NCBI GenBank assembly: GCA_935421135.1 | Contig: OW285195.1 | Location: 4,378,701-4,442,700 of the forward strand | DNA length: 64,000 nt | Reading direction: 5' to 3' | From: Bugulina stolonifera | Lineage: Eukaryota; Bryozoa; Gymnolaemata; Cheilostomatida; Bugulidae | Part shown: positions 31,501 to 41,570 of the stretch, one piece after another | Layout of the letters: every line of letters begins with the position of its first letter | Position numbering within the stretch: position 1 is the first letter of the stretch | Translations under genes and position numbers: made by a program | The notes under the pieces: model-generated | What the model saw: only the letters and a program-made list of their open reading frames with translations | What the model was told of the DNA's origin: nothing | The model's database searches: none

Positions 31501-33641
31501 ATGACCATTGTATTGTAATTAGATTATATAGCATGGTCAAAGAGGGTAAAAGGAAACAGAGATCACTCCGGCCAAAAACGGTCCCTCCCCGCCTCCAAAC
31601 GCGGTCAGGATTAAGCAAGGAGTTGTGCCACCTTGTGTACAAATCTACTATGACTATAGGCGTGCCACAGATAAAAAAGCGCTTCTTTACAACGGCGTTG
31701 TATAAACAATCCATTTATATTAATACAGGATCGTAAATATAGCAATCGTTAAGTTGCGGCTTAAATCGAACAGCTATCCAAATTACCAGAAGGCAGGTGG
31801 CGGGAAAGTGAATTGCGGAACGTCGGGACCGCCAAATTGGGCGTATTTGGTGGGACAGGGTATTATCATTGAGTGATCCATCTTTCCTTTTACGCTCATT
31901 GGCATGGTTATGGGTTATATGAAAGACAATAATTATTGATTTATATTAATATTTACAGGAAGAAAGGGTTTAAAGTGGAATCATTTGGGTCCGGCAATCA
32001 GGTAAAGCTTCCAGGCTCAGCTGCTGATTCTCCCAATGTATATGACTTTAATACAACCTATGAGGCAATGTACCAGGACCTGAGTGAGAAAGATGAAGCA
32101 TTGTATCCTTTATAATACAAATAACACCTTCATGCAGTGACACTTTGAAATCTAGCTATTCTCTTTCAGTCGATAACCTGATAATACATGTATATGTTGT
32201 CGCATAACCAAACAAGTTGTTTTATCCCAAACTGTTGATTCTTCTACAAATAATGCATACATGGTCATACATGGTCATACATGGTCATACATGGTCATAC
32301 ATGGTCATACATGGTCATACATGGGACAGGTTATGCCTTTCCTCTATCCTCCATAAAGTATTTGTTGAGACTTTTGTATCTGTAGCTATGTCACTCTAAC
32401 CTGTGTTCATGTTCCACGATGTTTCCTTTGACTGGTTAATGTAAACAGATACACACAAAATGGCATCCTACACATGTTGGATAGAAACCGGCGGATTAAA
32501 CCGAGACCACAGAGATTTCAAGATTGTAAAGAACATTTTGATATAGTGATAACATGTGAGGAGCGCGTGTATGATCAATGTATTGAAGGTTAGTCTGTAT
32601 TTACTCTCACCGACATGTGTTGCCAGTACTGGATTATTACCTCTTTTGTTTATTCTACATGTGACCTACCGAGGACTACTAAGCTTAGGCTGTCTGTAAT
32701 ATATGGCCGTTACACACAGTTGGGACATTCTTAGATGTAGAATCTACATAGTGCTGTTAAGTCGTAGCATGAAGTGGAGGCAGCTGTTCTTATATAGTAT
32801 TGTATTACAGTCTAACTTTATGTTGTGCTAGATAGTTGTTAATGATGCAAGTATAATACTGGTGGTAATCTCCTCCACCAGATAGCCAATCTCATTATCC
32901 TCTATAATGCAGTTTGTTGGCTGTTTTAGAGTTGAATAACAGAGAATCAAGTACTGTAGATCCCGGATCCCAGGCTCACATTATCAATATACAGATACAT
33001 GATAACCACGAGGAGGCAACTATCGGTGCATTTTTAATTTGTGATCTCTGTTCAATGGTGAGTAATTATAGTTGTGATACTGTCTACTGACTGCTATTCA
33101 CAGTTGACTGCTACTGACTACTAGCTACTGACTACTTGCTACTGACTACTAGCTACTGACTACTACTTACTGACTACTAGCTACTGGCTATTAGCTACTG
33201 GCTATTAGCTGCTGACTACTAGCTACTGACTACTAGCTACTGACTGACTACTAGCTACTCACTACTAGCTACTGACTGACTACTAGCTACTGACTGACTA
33301 CTAGCTACTGACTACTACTTAATGACTACTAGCTACTGACTGACTACTAGCTACTGAATACTAGCTACTGCAACTTCTGAACCCTACATAATATGTAATT
33401 ATTTTATGACAATGATCATGGGTTGTGTTGTCAAGATAATACTACTATCATATTTGTTGCTCTATAATAGATGTTGGCCTATATGAGAGATTTCACCTTT
33501 AGCAACTTGATGCGTTCTAAATGTGAGGTTGAATTGTAGTTACAGTCATCAGATGATATAGATAATGAAATAGATGAATTATTACAAGAATTTGAAAGTC
33601 GATGCCAGAGACCAGTTCTACATACGACAATATTCTATTAA
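28534..33641 (+). CDS. SSU72: SSU72, RNA polymerase II CTD Ser5/Ser7 phosphatase
   Basis: SSU72 removes phosphate from CTD serine 5 and 7 and works with symplekin and CPSF during 3'-end formation. Exons are 28534-28613, 31959-32102, 32449-32588, 32930-33057 and 33540-33641, 594 nt giving 197 aa against 194 in human. The ATG is fixed by length: [19 protein letters not shown] places the catalytic Cys12 and Arg18 (CX5R) exactly as in human. [32 protein letters not shown] and [17 protein letters not shown] with the general-acid Asp are all present. It ends HTTIFY before TAA. Intron 1 is 3.3 kb and packed with mobile-element debris; intron 2 (32103-32448) begins GTATCCTTT and looks U12-type. Confidence 0.97.
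28825..28912 (+). repeat. tRNA-like SINE head followed by T-run
   Basis: A box A-like TAGCGTAATTGGTAGAGTGC and a box B GAGTTCGAATCCC have tRNA spacing, followed by a ten-T run. The acceptor and T stems do not pair, so it is not a functional tRNA. A tRNA-derived SINE or pseudogene is likely. It lies in SSU72 intron 1. Confidence 0.6.
29340..29500. mobile_element. GC-rich mobile-element debris
   Basis: A C-rich block with GGAGGTGCCCCACCCTCC is followed by GGCCGCCTCAACTTTTTCAG. The latter nearly repeats GCCGCCTGAACTTTTTGTT at 28668-28690. Base composition differs sharply from the surroundings. I cannot assign a family. Confidence 0.35.
29600..30240 (+). pseudogene. Dead non-LTR retrotransposon (LINE) fragment, reverse transcriptase C-terminal region
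   Basis: The frame at 29605-29838 contains IEHPPVSGA and [17 protein letters not shown], a typical block after the LINE reverse transcriptase core. After a frameshift the reading resumes with [27 protein letters not shown], a stop, then [20 protein letters not shown] and [12 protein letters not shown], which matches the usual LINE tail. At least one frameshift and one internal stop show it is inactive. It lies in SSU72 intron 1. Confidence 0.75.
30940..31165. other. GC-rich segment with small hairpin, unassigned
   Basis: The region includes ATCTCGGCTCCGAGCTGTGC and GGACCGGGACCCCC, much richer in GC than its surroundings. It ends in a hairpin (GGAGTTGTCTCCC ... AACACAACTCC) near 31129-31163 that resembles the dispersed hairpin family. 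No open frame is convincing. Confidence 0.35.
32103..32448 (+). other. U12-type (minor spliceosome) candidate intron in SSU72
   Basis: The 5' splice site reads TT|GTATCCTTT, an exact match to the U12 donor consensus RTATCCTT. TCCTTTGAC, with A at 32431, lies 17 nt before the acceptor and fits the U12 branch site TTCCTTRAC at most positions. The exon join restores ALYTQNG, conserved in SSU72. Confidence 0.75.
32256..32326. repeat. 10-bp tandem repeat, about seven units
   Basis: CATACATGGT is repeated almost perfectly inside the candidate U12 intron. Confidence 0.95.
33106..33370. repeat. 13-bp minisatellite in SSU72 last intron
   Basis: CTACTGACTACTAG-type units occur about 19 times with insertions of GACT. 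It lies between the exons at 32930-33057 and 33540-33641. Confidence 0.9.
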
Positions 33642-34390
33642 GAGAGATGTTTGGCATTATCTACATGTACATCTCTCTACACTGCTAGGCAATACTAGGA
33701 TACCTCTGTCCCTCCTTTCTGTTATATAATGCTCCTCTCTTTACATGCATGAGAGAATTGGCTGCGTTTAGATATCTATATTATCTATATTTTTCTATCT
33801 ATTGAAATGAAGCCTACTAATGAACTGTAATTAAAGTGTCATGCGCTATTTGTATTTATTTATAATCTGTCTACTCAGTATTACATGCTGTGACAATGTA
33901 AATAGTAAATACACATTTCCCTTACTCTAAACTCCTTTTCTCATTGTACTACTACTCATACGTGCATCTCATAAACTCCATTCCACTATTACACTCTAGT
34001 TGATGGTTCTTCAGTTGTAGTGGTATTCATAAACACTCATTCAAGGCTTCCAGTAATTGTCTTAGACTTTTGTGTTGTGGGAATTGGATGTATAAGCTCT
34101 ACCTGGTGCATCATTAGACCAATGCAATGCAGTATATAGTTTATGACATTCTGTATGACATTGTAACACTCACAGAATAGAAAACCTCATGTGCAGCAAA
34201 TTCTATTTTTTATAAACTAGGATTGGTACCAGAATAAAATTACCAAGGAAACAAAACCAGCAAACCGCACTAGCCTCTTCATCATATAAAATATTTATAT
34301 ATGAAAACATTAAAAATACATGTGACAAGATGACACTTTATGCTACATTCAATCCAAAGCCATAGTAATATAAGATGTAGTCAGCAGATA

Positions 34391-34533
34391 CAGTGAAACT
34401 TGCTTAATTCAAACTCCAAGGGACCGTCCATCATAATTGGTTTGAATTAATGAGATCGCTTCAGTGGTCAGTATAATGTTCAGCAAGGGCCATGGCTAAT
34501 AGTTTGAACTAACCAATTAAGCAAGTTCCACTG
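34391..34533. mobile_element. 143-bp MITE, pogo/Tigger-like ends
   Basis: Terminal inverted repeats CAGTGAAACTTGCTTAATT (left) and CAGTGGAACTTGCTTAATT (right, reverse strand) are flanked by TA on both sides (34389-34390 and 34534-34535). The interior has CAAACTCCAAGGGACC. TA target duplication and CAGTGRAAC ends are typical of pogo/Tigger members of Tc1-mariner. Confidence 0.8.
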
Positions 34534-34611
34534 TATATGCATGTTTGTGTTTGGGATGTCGCATGTAACCTAGTAGGTGGGTTGCTCTCCAAGATGGCAC
34601 TCGACTGCTAT

Positions 34612-34678
34612 GATCACATTTAGAAGTTGTCTTTCCTCATTTTATCTTAATAAGGGAGGACAACCTCAAATTGTGATC
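34612..34678. repeat. Dispersed GACAACTT hairpin element, copy
   Basis: GATCACATTTAGAAGTTGTC on the left pairs with GACAACCTCAAATTGTGATC on the right, with a loop of about 27 nt. Confidence 0.8.
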
Positions 34679-35094
34679 CCAGCTCACAACGCCCTTGCCC
34701 TCCGTTCTTCAATAGATTTCGATTTGTCTTCTCACTTTTACACGGCGTAGCAAACACTTCGTAAGTTATATTTGATAAATATTGTTTGATAAACGATTTG
34801 TTTGTGGGGCCAGATGAGCTGTTTTAGCTTACCCATTTCGCCTTGGTGTACAGCATTTCCGACTCCCAATAGTACCTTTTTCGCGATTTGTTTTCATAGT
34901 CTAGACATGTGTTCTTCATTTCATACTTTGATTAGGGACTGGTATTATCATGGATGTGAAGAGGTATATGATTGCTCAAAAGTCAAAAGACAAATTCCTT
35001 GTAAAAAAACGTCATATTCTAAAAGTTGTAGGGCATTCTCATGACCTGATGACAGTGCGGTTCATCTGTGACCCAGCTCAGTTTTCTATTCTAT

Positions 35095-38060
35095 TCTATT
35101 CTGCTGAAAAAGGGTTAAGTTGAAAATTACGCTCTGGAGCCTGGACTAACTTAAACATGGCATGTTAAAGTCTACCTAATGGCCTGTGTAAAACTAAAAC
35201 TTAAATTAGCAACCAAACGAAGCTCCTCACACAATAAGTTGAAGCTAAGCAGATAATAATGGAAGCAAGTTCAATTGTGTCTCTACTAAAAATTGCACCA
35301 GGGAAGGACACAATTTATAGATCATTTCAATTGGATGGTTCAAGATTAAGAAAGCAATTCATTAAAATAAGTTTGTGTTGTGGTTTCAGCACTGAATTAA
35401 TCGCTATGCTATGGGCTTATATTTTATTTGATAAATTATACTATTATATATCAACTACTCCAATCGTTTACAGATATGATGTACAGAGTGTAGTAGAGAC
35501 ACCATATCTCTACTTGCATAGAGTTCGTTGACGGAACTTCATCTCATATGTATGTTCGAACAGAATGCTCATACTAGTACATACACGTCTACAGTTCGAC
35601 TCTGTACAGGTATTTCTATAACACAACACTCATTCATCATGATAAATTACCAAGTTTAAAATATACTCAGTGCATAACACTACTGCTTGTTGGAAGCAGT
35701 AGGCCCTATACGATTTAATACTTCCATTTATTGTTGATGTCTTAACAAGATGATTCGAAGCAGGAAGCGGCCATTATTCATGTCCTTATGGGATGGCGGC
35801 AACTGAATACAGCCAAACATCAGCAAACTCCAATACACATGTACCTCAACTGTGGACCAAATGAAGCTGTTTGGGAAGAGGTAAAGGTGTGTACAATCTT
35901 ATAGATCGGTTTCGATCATATTCAGTTTTATTCTTAATGAATATAATCGATAAACATACAGCCTTGTTTAACTTGATAGCAACAGGTAGTGCATCATTGT
36001 GGGTAAGCAGAATAATTGATGTGAAAGAACTTTCAATATCAGCTGACAAAATGTGAGTTCTATAATGAGCTTTACCAATATCAGCACATGATTTCAATTA
36101 GGTTATCTAACAATGATTTGTAATTACAATAGCATTATGATATGTAACTACATTATGCAGAAATAGCCTACGTGTATTCTAAATTATCATATTTGAAATA
36201 GTGTTGTGAGATTTGCTTTATTTTTGATACCATAACCCCAGTAACTAATAATGTAAACACTGCGCTTATAGTTTCTTTCTGCAATCTTTGCTTAATTTTG
36301 AATTGCATGTTTGTAGGCCACAAGAACGGAAGGACTAGGCTGAAGGGCTGGTGGAAAGCTCTTGGTATAGAGTGTGGGCTTAGACGGAAAAGTGATGGCT
36401 CACAGAATATTAATCTTATACAGGTATGTGAAACCAGGTCTTTAACTGAGTATATAAATATATAACTGAGTATAACTGAGTCTATAAATATATAGATAAC
36501 CAGCCTATGTGGTTCCTGTTTTTACAACAATTGTCAATTAATTACTCAGCCTATTAATTTTTTTGATATTTAAATAGTGCAAAAGATTGCCCAGGAAGAA
36601 GGGTACACATTACCCACCAGACCCCAAAGGTGAAGATCCTGGCGTAAATATATCTGTGGACTTAGTATTTCAAAACCAACCAGCAGCCAAGAACTTAGTG
36701 AGTGCATAATCCATGTACTGAAATGCTGCTATTGTTTACATGCACATGTCAGTTTAGATGTACATGATGTAGGCCTATATCTGCATCTACGCATATACAC
36801 GCTTTATTATACAGCCGCTGAAAAGGGGTAAGTTAAAACTTAAACTTTAGACCAACTTAAGCATGGCATATTCCATTTACACATGCGCTTGCATAATATT
36901 TGAATTTACTACCAGACAAAACTACTTACCCAACAACTTGAAGCTGAGTAGAGAACAGAACTAAACAGTATCTCTATTATTAATTGCACCAAATGGAGAA
37001 CACAAACTGAAGATCATTTTAATTGCATGTTCGGAGATTGAAACAGCAGAAATTAGAAAGTGAGTGAGTGTTTCAACACTAAATTAATTGTTAACCTGAT
37101 AATAGACCATTTAAACTACTCCACTCGTCTACAGATTCGATGTACAAAGCATAGTGGAAACTCCACATCTTCATATGCTGGCTCGATCCACGGCTAAGGT
37201 TACGGACCAGCTGCTGTACGTTGATGAGCGAGTTCAAGAGCTGCAGCAGGCTCTCATACCAATTGACCAAAGTGGCAGAGATAAACGTCCACGGTTTGCT
37301 TCTTCTCAGATAATTCTATAACAACACTCAAGATTAAATCATCCAAGTTTGAAACGTACTGCATACATAACACTGTGTCATATTGGAAATAGCAAGCCAT
37401 TTAATATTTCTGTGTATTACGTGTTAGGTGATCTACCCACAAGGGAATTTGAGGCAGGACAATCATGGGGTGGCCATGACCCATGCCCATGTGGAAAGAA
37501 GGCAAGTCACTACAGCCAAGTGGCAGAAAACCTAAAAGTATCACCACTGAGGAGTTTGAAAGAGAGAGTTGAGTTATTCGGAAAACATGGACCAAACTTT
37601 GTGTATGAAAAACTAAAGGTGCGTACCATATACATGTATAAGGACCATTTTCAACCAAATTCACATTCCTTTTAAGTACAGTCACTAAGTATTGACAAAG
37701 TTACAGTTAGGTTCAACTTGATATCAGAGGGTATGGCATATAATAGGTCTATACAATATGCAAGCAAACTAAGAGGGCGAATGTGAAAGGATTATAATAT
37801 CAGCTACCAAAATATATCAGCTCTATAACAGCCTTAGGTTATACAATAAGAATAAAGAAGGATTCATTTGCGACTAAATTATGCATAAATACATGATTGT
37901 GTTTTAAATATTATCACATTATTAAATGGCATTTTAAGATTTTTCTTCATTTGATACTATAACCCCTTCCCAGTAGATAAATGTAAACACTACGCTTATT
38001 GCAAAGTGCAATCTTTACTTAATTTGAGTTGCATGTTTGTTGGTCACCAAAACCAGGAAT
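35095..38060. repeat. Diverged tandem segmental duplication, period about 1.72 kb
   Basis: Segment 35095-36335 and segment 36820-38060 align at a constant offset of about 1722-1727 bp. Landmarks include CTGCTGAAAAAGGG / CCGCTGAAAAGGGG, GATGTACAGAGTGTAGTAGA / GATGTACAAAGCATAGTGGA, GTAAAGGTGTGT / CTAAAGGTGCGT and TTGCATGTTTGTAGG / TTGCATGTTTGTTGG. Each copy carries an exon ending ...GPN..VWEEVK or ...GPNFVYEKLK, so exons were duplicated. Confidence 0.75.
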
Positions 38061-38336
38061 AATATTTTAGTCTGTCTGGATTTATCCTTCATGCCCAGTT
38101 CAATGTGTAGCCCTGTATACTTATCAACGCAGGCAAAAATACTGTCTAACCAAGCTCTGTTATAACATGTAGAAATTAGAGATTGAACAGATCTTATTAG
38201 AGAAAGGAGTGGATGTATGGTTCAGAGATTTAAAAGTTGAGGAGCTACAGACACTGCTCCAGAATACAATGAAAGGTACAATGAATTTTTATGACAAATA
38301 ACACAAGTTATGGGGAAAAATAGAAATGGCTCACTG

Positions 38337-39646
38337 CCATACTTGCCAAGTGTCCCGGGTTTCTCGGGACACCCCCGGGATTTGAAAATTGTCCCTACAC
38401 TGTCCCAATGTCCTGATTTATACCCCGGGAATTAGGAAATTGCTGCTCTAAAAAGTTTTATTTATTATTTCCTTTGGATTTTCCAAAACATTGACTGAAA
38501 AAGGGTTGAGCGTCGCAAATCCTGGGGAATTTTGCTAAATATAATATGCTACACAGCGTTTATTTTTAAAGTAGTTTGATGTCTACTGACTGTCGTGTCT
38601 GTGCCAATTGCCACTAGTGATAGCCCAAACTCTGATTAATTCCTGAGCTACATGTATATTGGTAGTGTACTAAAGCCTCCCCAACAGTGGAGAGCTATTT
38701 TATATAAACGCTCTAATGTCAATGACAACCACCGCGCAAATGAAAATTCACTCATTGATATTATAATTATTATTATTTGCTTGTACAAATAATGTTTCCA
38801 TTATTTGTCTATTGGATGTTAATTTAGCCAAACAATTCTCACAGTAAAGACAAGCAAAAGACTCGGCAATTTTCAAATTTAAAATCAATGGGTCAAATTT
38901 ATTTATTTTGTTTCTAAAAGTGAATTAGGTTTTTAATTAATATCAGTATTATAATTATGCCTTCTGCACCCTCTAGTATTACTGATGGTGGTACCAGTGA
39001 CATAGCCAGGCACACGCTGACCCAGAAGCATATCAAAGATGTTGTCTAAAACCTGTCACGTCATCTAAAAGCTTAGAAGATTTGTTTATTCTCAATGATT
39101 CTGAAGTTCAAAAGACAGGCTTACATGATTATGATTATAATTTTTAATAAATATAATAATTATAAACTTAACTTATGAAAATACTGAATTATTATTATTA
39201 TTATTATAATTCAGTGTTTTCATAAATAAAGCTATTTATATGTTTATAATTTAATAAAATGAAACAAAAATTTGGTTTCTAATAAATTTTTATGTTGTAG
39301 CAAGTTTTATAGGTCTTCTTTAGATAATCCAACCAGAAGCATTCTTTGCAATTTCATTCCTATTCTAATTCTTCCCACCATTTTAAAACCATTCCAATAT
39401 GCATGTAATATGAACATATTTTTGACCACTAGAGCAGCATACAAATACAAGTGAAATTGTCCCAACTACTGTCATTTTAGTGGCTCACAAAAAATATTTT
39501 GAATGCGGGAGGGTGCTCCTCTGCCCCTCCCGCACCCTTTCTGACAGCCCGCTACGCGGGCTGGCATGGCCTGCGGCCATGTCATCCGTCCTCGCTCTGG
39601 TCCGCGCATGTGTCCAGATTTTTTACCCAGGTTACTTGGCAAGTAT
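38337..39646. mobile_element. Non-autonomous hAT-like DNA transposon, 1.3 kb
   Basis: An 8-bp direct repeat GCTCACTG flanks the element (38329-38336 and 39647-39654). The termini share CATACTTGCCAAGT on the left and ATACTTGCCAAGT on the right reverse strand. The left end has CCCGGGTTTCTCGGGACACC; near the right end lie two GC-rich hairpins, AGCCCGCTACGCGGGCT and CATGGCCTGCGGCCATG. An 8-bp target duplication is typical of hAT. No transposase frame is visible. It sits between exons of the gene at 35750-41581. Confidence 0.7.
39172..39228. repeat. Hairpin with TAT-repeat loop
   Basis: TTATGAAAATACTGAATTAT pairs with ATAATTCAGTGTTTTCATAA with one mismatch around a short TAT repeat. It lies inside the hAT-like element. 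Confidence 0.85.
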
Positions 39647-40421
39647 GCTCACTGCTCTAAATAAGACATTTCTATCAGGTTTGGCTACGCTGCCATTTAC
39701 CCTCTGTAAATTGCACTGTATAGTAAATGTACACCTAGTCTAACTAACACTTCACACTAGACATTTAAAATTATTTGATGATTTGATCTCTCTAAACAAG
39801 CCAAAGTGAATATTAAACGCAGTTGAATGCACATCAAAACGCACTCTAATTAATTATGTTACAGGCAGTGCAGATATATCTGTTCAATGTTCTATTTCCT
39901 GTCGGAGCTCCAAAGACTAGCATATCAGCTGGAGGAGAAGCGAGTGCCAAAGGATGTCCTTAGGTGCTATCTGGTGGTTCTCAGATTTGCTTGTCTTTAC
40001 ACAGAGCTCTTCAAGGACCACCAGAAGCAGCGGCTCCTGTTTGGCGCTCTATTTAATTGTGTGACCGCACATCTCCCAGATCTCGCTGCGATCCCTTGTG
40101 GCTGAAGCAGCTGAATGAATGTTCAATAACTTAAGGTAAGCAAAGGCTGTATGTACATATATATAATGCATAAATGGAATATCAGTTAAAGCATAATCCA
40201 ACAGAAGTGCTCGTAGAACTTACATGTACATGTATGTACTGTAGCCCTATATGTCAAACAGGAGGAGCAGGCTGTTTACTTCCAGATTCCTCAAAAGCTA
40301 TACATGTTACAAAATTCAATCAACAAAAATACAACTACCCTGCAAACAAAATAGGGGTAACACAGATTATATCAAGGACTTTAAACTGCTCAATTCACTT
40401 AATGCCTGTGCCACAGACACT

Positions 40422-40460
40422 CCCACACACACACACACGCACGCACGCACACACACACAC
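40422..40460. repeat. CA/CG dinucleotide microsatellite
   Basis: A run of CA with a central CGCA block, about 39 bp, lies in the intron before the exon at 40503. Confidence 0.95.
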
Positions 40461-41269
40461 CTTGTTCAATGCTGTTGCTACATAGGCCTTTGCATGTTGC
40501 AGTTAAAGTTCCTGTTGGAAAAAACTATAATTGTAGAAAGATGAGCAGCTGCTTGAACAATCAGGAGGATAATATGCTAAAGAATATCCTGACAAGAACC
40601 CATTTTAAAAAGCAGGCTAAGGATAGTGCGACGGCTGCCCCCTTCACAGTTGTACAACAAAAAGTTGACCGCCTGTCAAAAGTGTCACATGCTGGCCAGA
40701 CCATGAAGAGTGCAGCAATCCTAACTAAGAAGTTTGTAGAGAGAAATAAAGTATGTATTTATGTTGTTCCATACTGCTACTCAGTGAATACCAGTTCAAT
40801 CCAAGGTTTATAGTATTACATGTAGGCCCTAACTAATTGTTCCCATACTTCTGCTTACTTGTCTCTGACCAATGTTCAAATTCAGACAATAATATCGACT
40901 CTACCATATTACAACAGGTAGCTACAATGGCCACACTCCAAAAAGTTGCCGATTTTATAAAGCAAGGCCCAGGAGCGTGGTACATTGTTACTGCAGAAGA
41001 AGACATTGTCTTCAGAGACAATGAGGAGGATTCACCAAACACACCGATGGTCCTCCAAAACTTTCGGTATGAATAGACAATATTGAATGATAATAATATA
41101 GTTTTACATGTACCTTGCATCTAGACCTTGTCTACAATACTAGCCCTTTGCTACCTTTACTATACTAGTTGGTGGCTTGGCACACAAATCAATTTCTGTT
41201 GGCAAGCTACTTGTTAGTAATACAAAACAAATTGATGTACGTTAGGGGGTTTGGCCATTTTCTATATAT

Positions 41270-41445
41270 TGTATAATGTATTTTTAGCAAGGAATTTATC
41301 TTTGAGCAGTCAGAGACTTGTTTCAAATCCATGAAAATATCAGTCCCTGACAGGGGTATGAACCCCTCTATGGCACCTAATCGCCTAGCACAGAACGGGC
41401 TACCACTGCTCAAAGATAAATTCCTTGCTAAAAATACATTATACA
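41270..41445 (-). mobile_element. 176-bp element with perfect 40-bp inverted ends and a tRNA-like core
   Basis: The 40-bp arms 41270-41309 and 41406-41445 are exact reverse complements (outer end TGTATAATGTATTTTTAGC). The 96-bp centre, read on the minus strand, has a box B-like GGGGTTCATACCCCTGTC and an AGGTG anticodon-like hairpin, resembling a degraded tRNA. No target duplication is clear. A foldback MITE that captured a tRNA or SINE, or a tRNA-derived element with long flanking pairing, would fit. It lies between the exons ending at 41066 and starting at 41503. Confidence 0.75.
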
Positions 41446-41570
41446 AATTGATGTACCTTTAGACTTGCAGATAATTGATGCTATTATTCACTCTTCATGT
41501 AGGTCAAGCTCCCTGACAAACCGGGATAAACAACAACCGACTGGGGATAACCAACTTAGAGTGCCAGGAA

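Larger units (their letters stand above)
33642..35749. other. Spacer downstream of SSU72
   Basis: Apart from the MITE at 34391-34533, the hairpin copy at 34612-34678 and the start of a tandem segmental duplication near 35100, I see no gene. Short frames at 34802-35044 and 35259-35531 have no supported exon structure. Confidence 0.5.

Noticed and set aside
31445..31736. Overlapping frames on both strands near 31.5 kb
   Set aside because: Both are open by chance in SSU72 intron 1; no domain or splice support.
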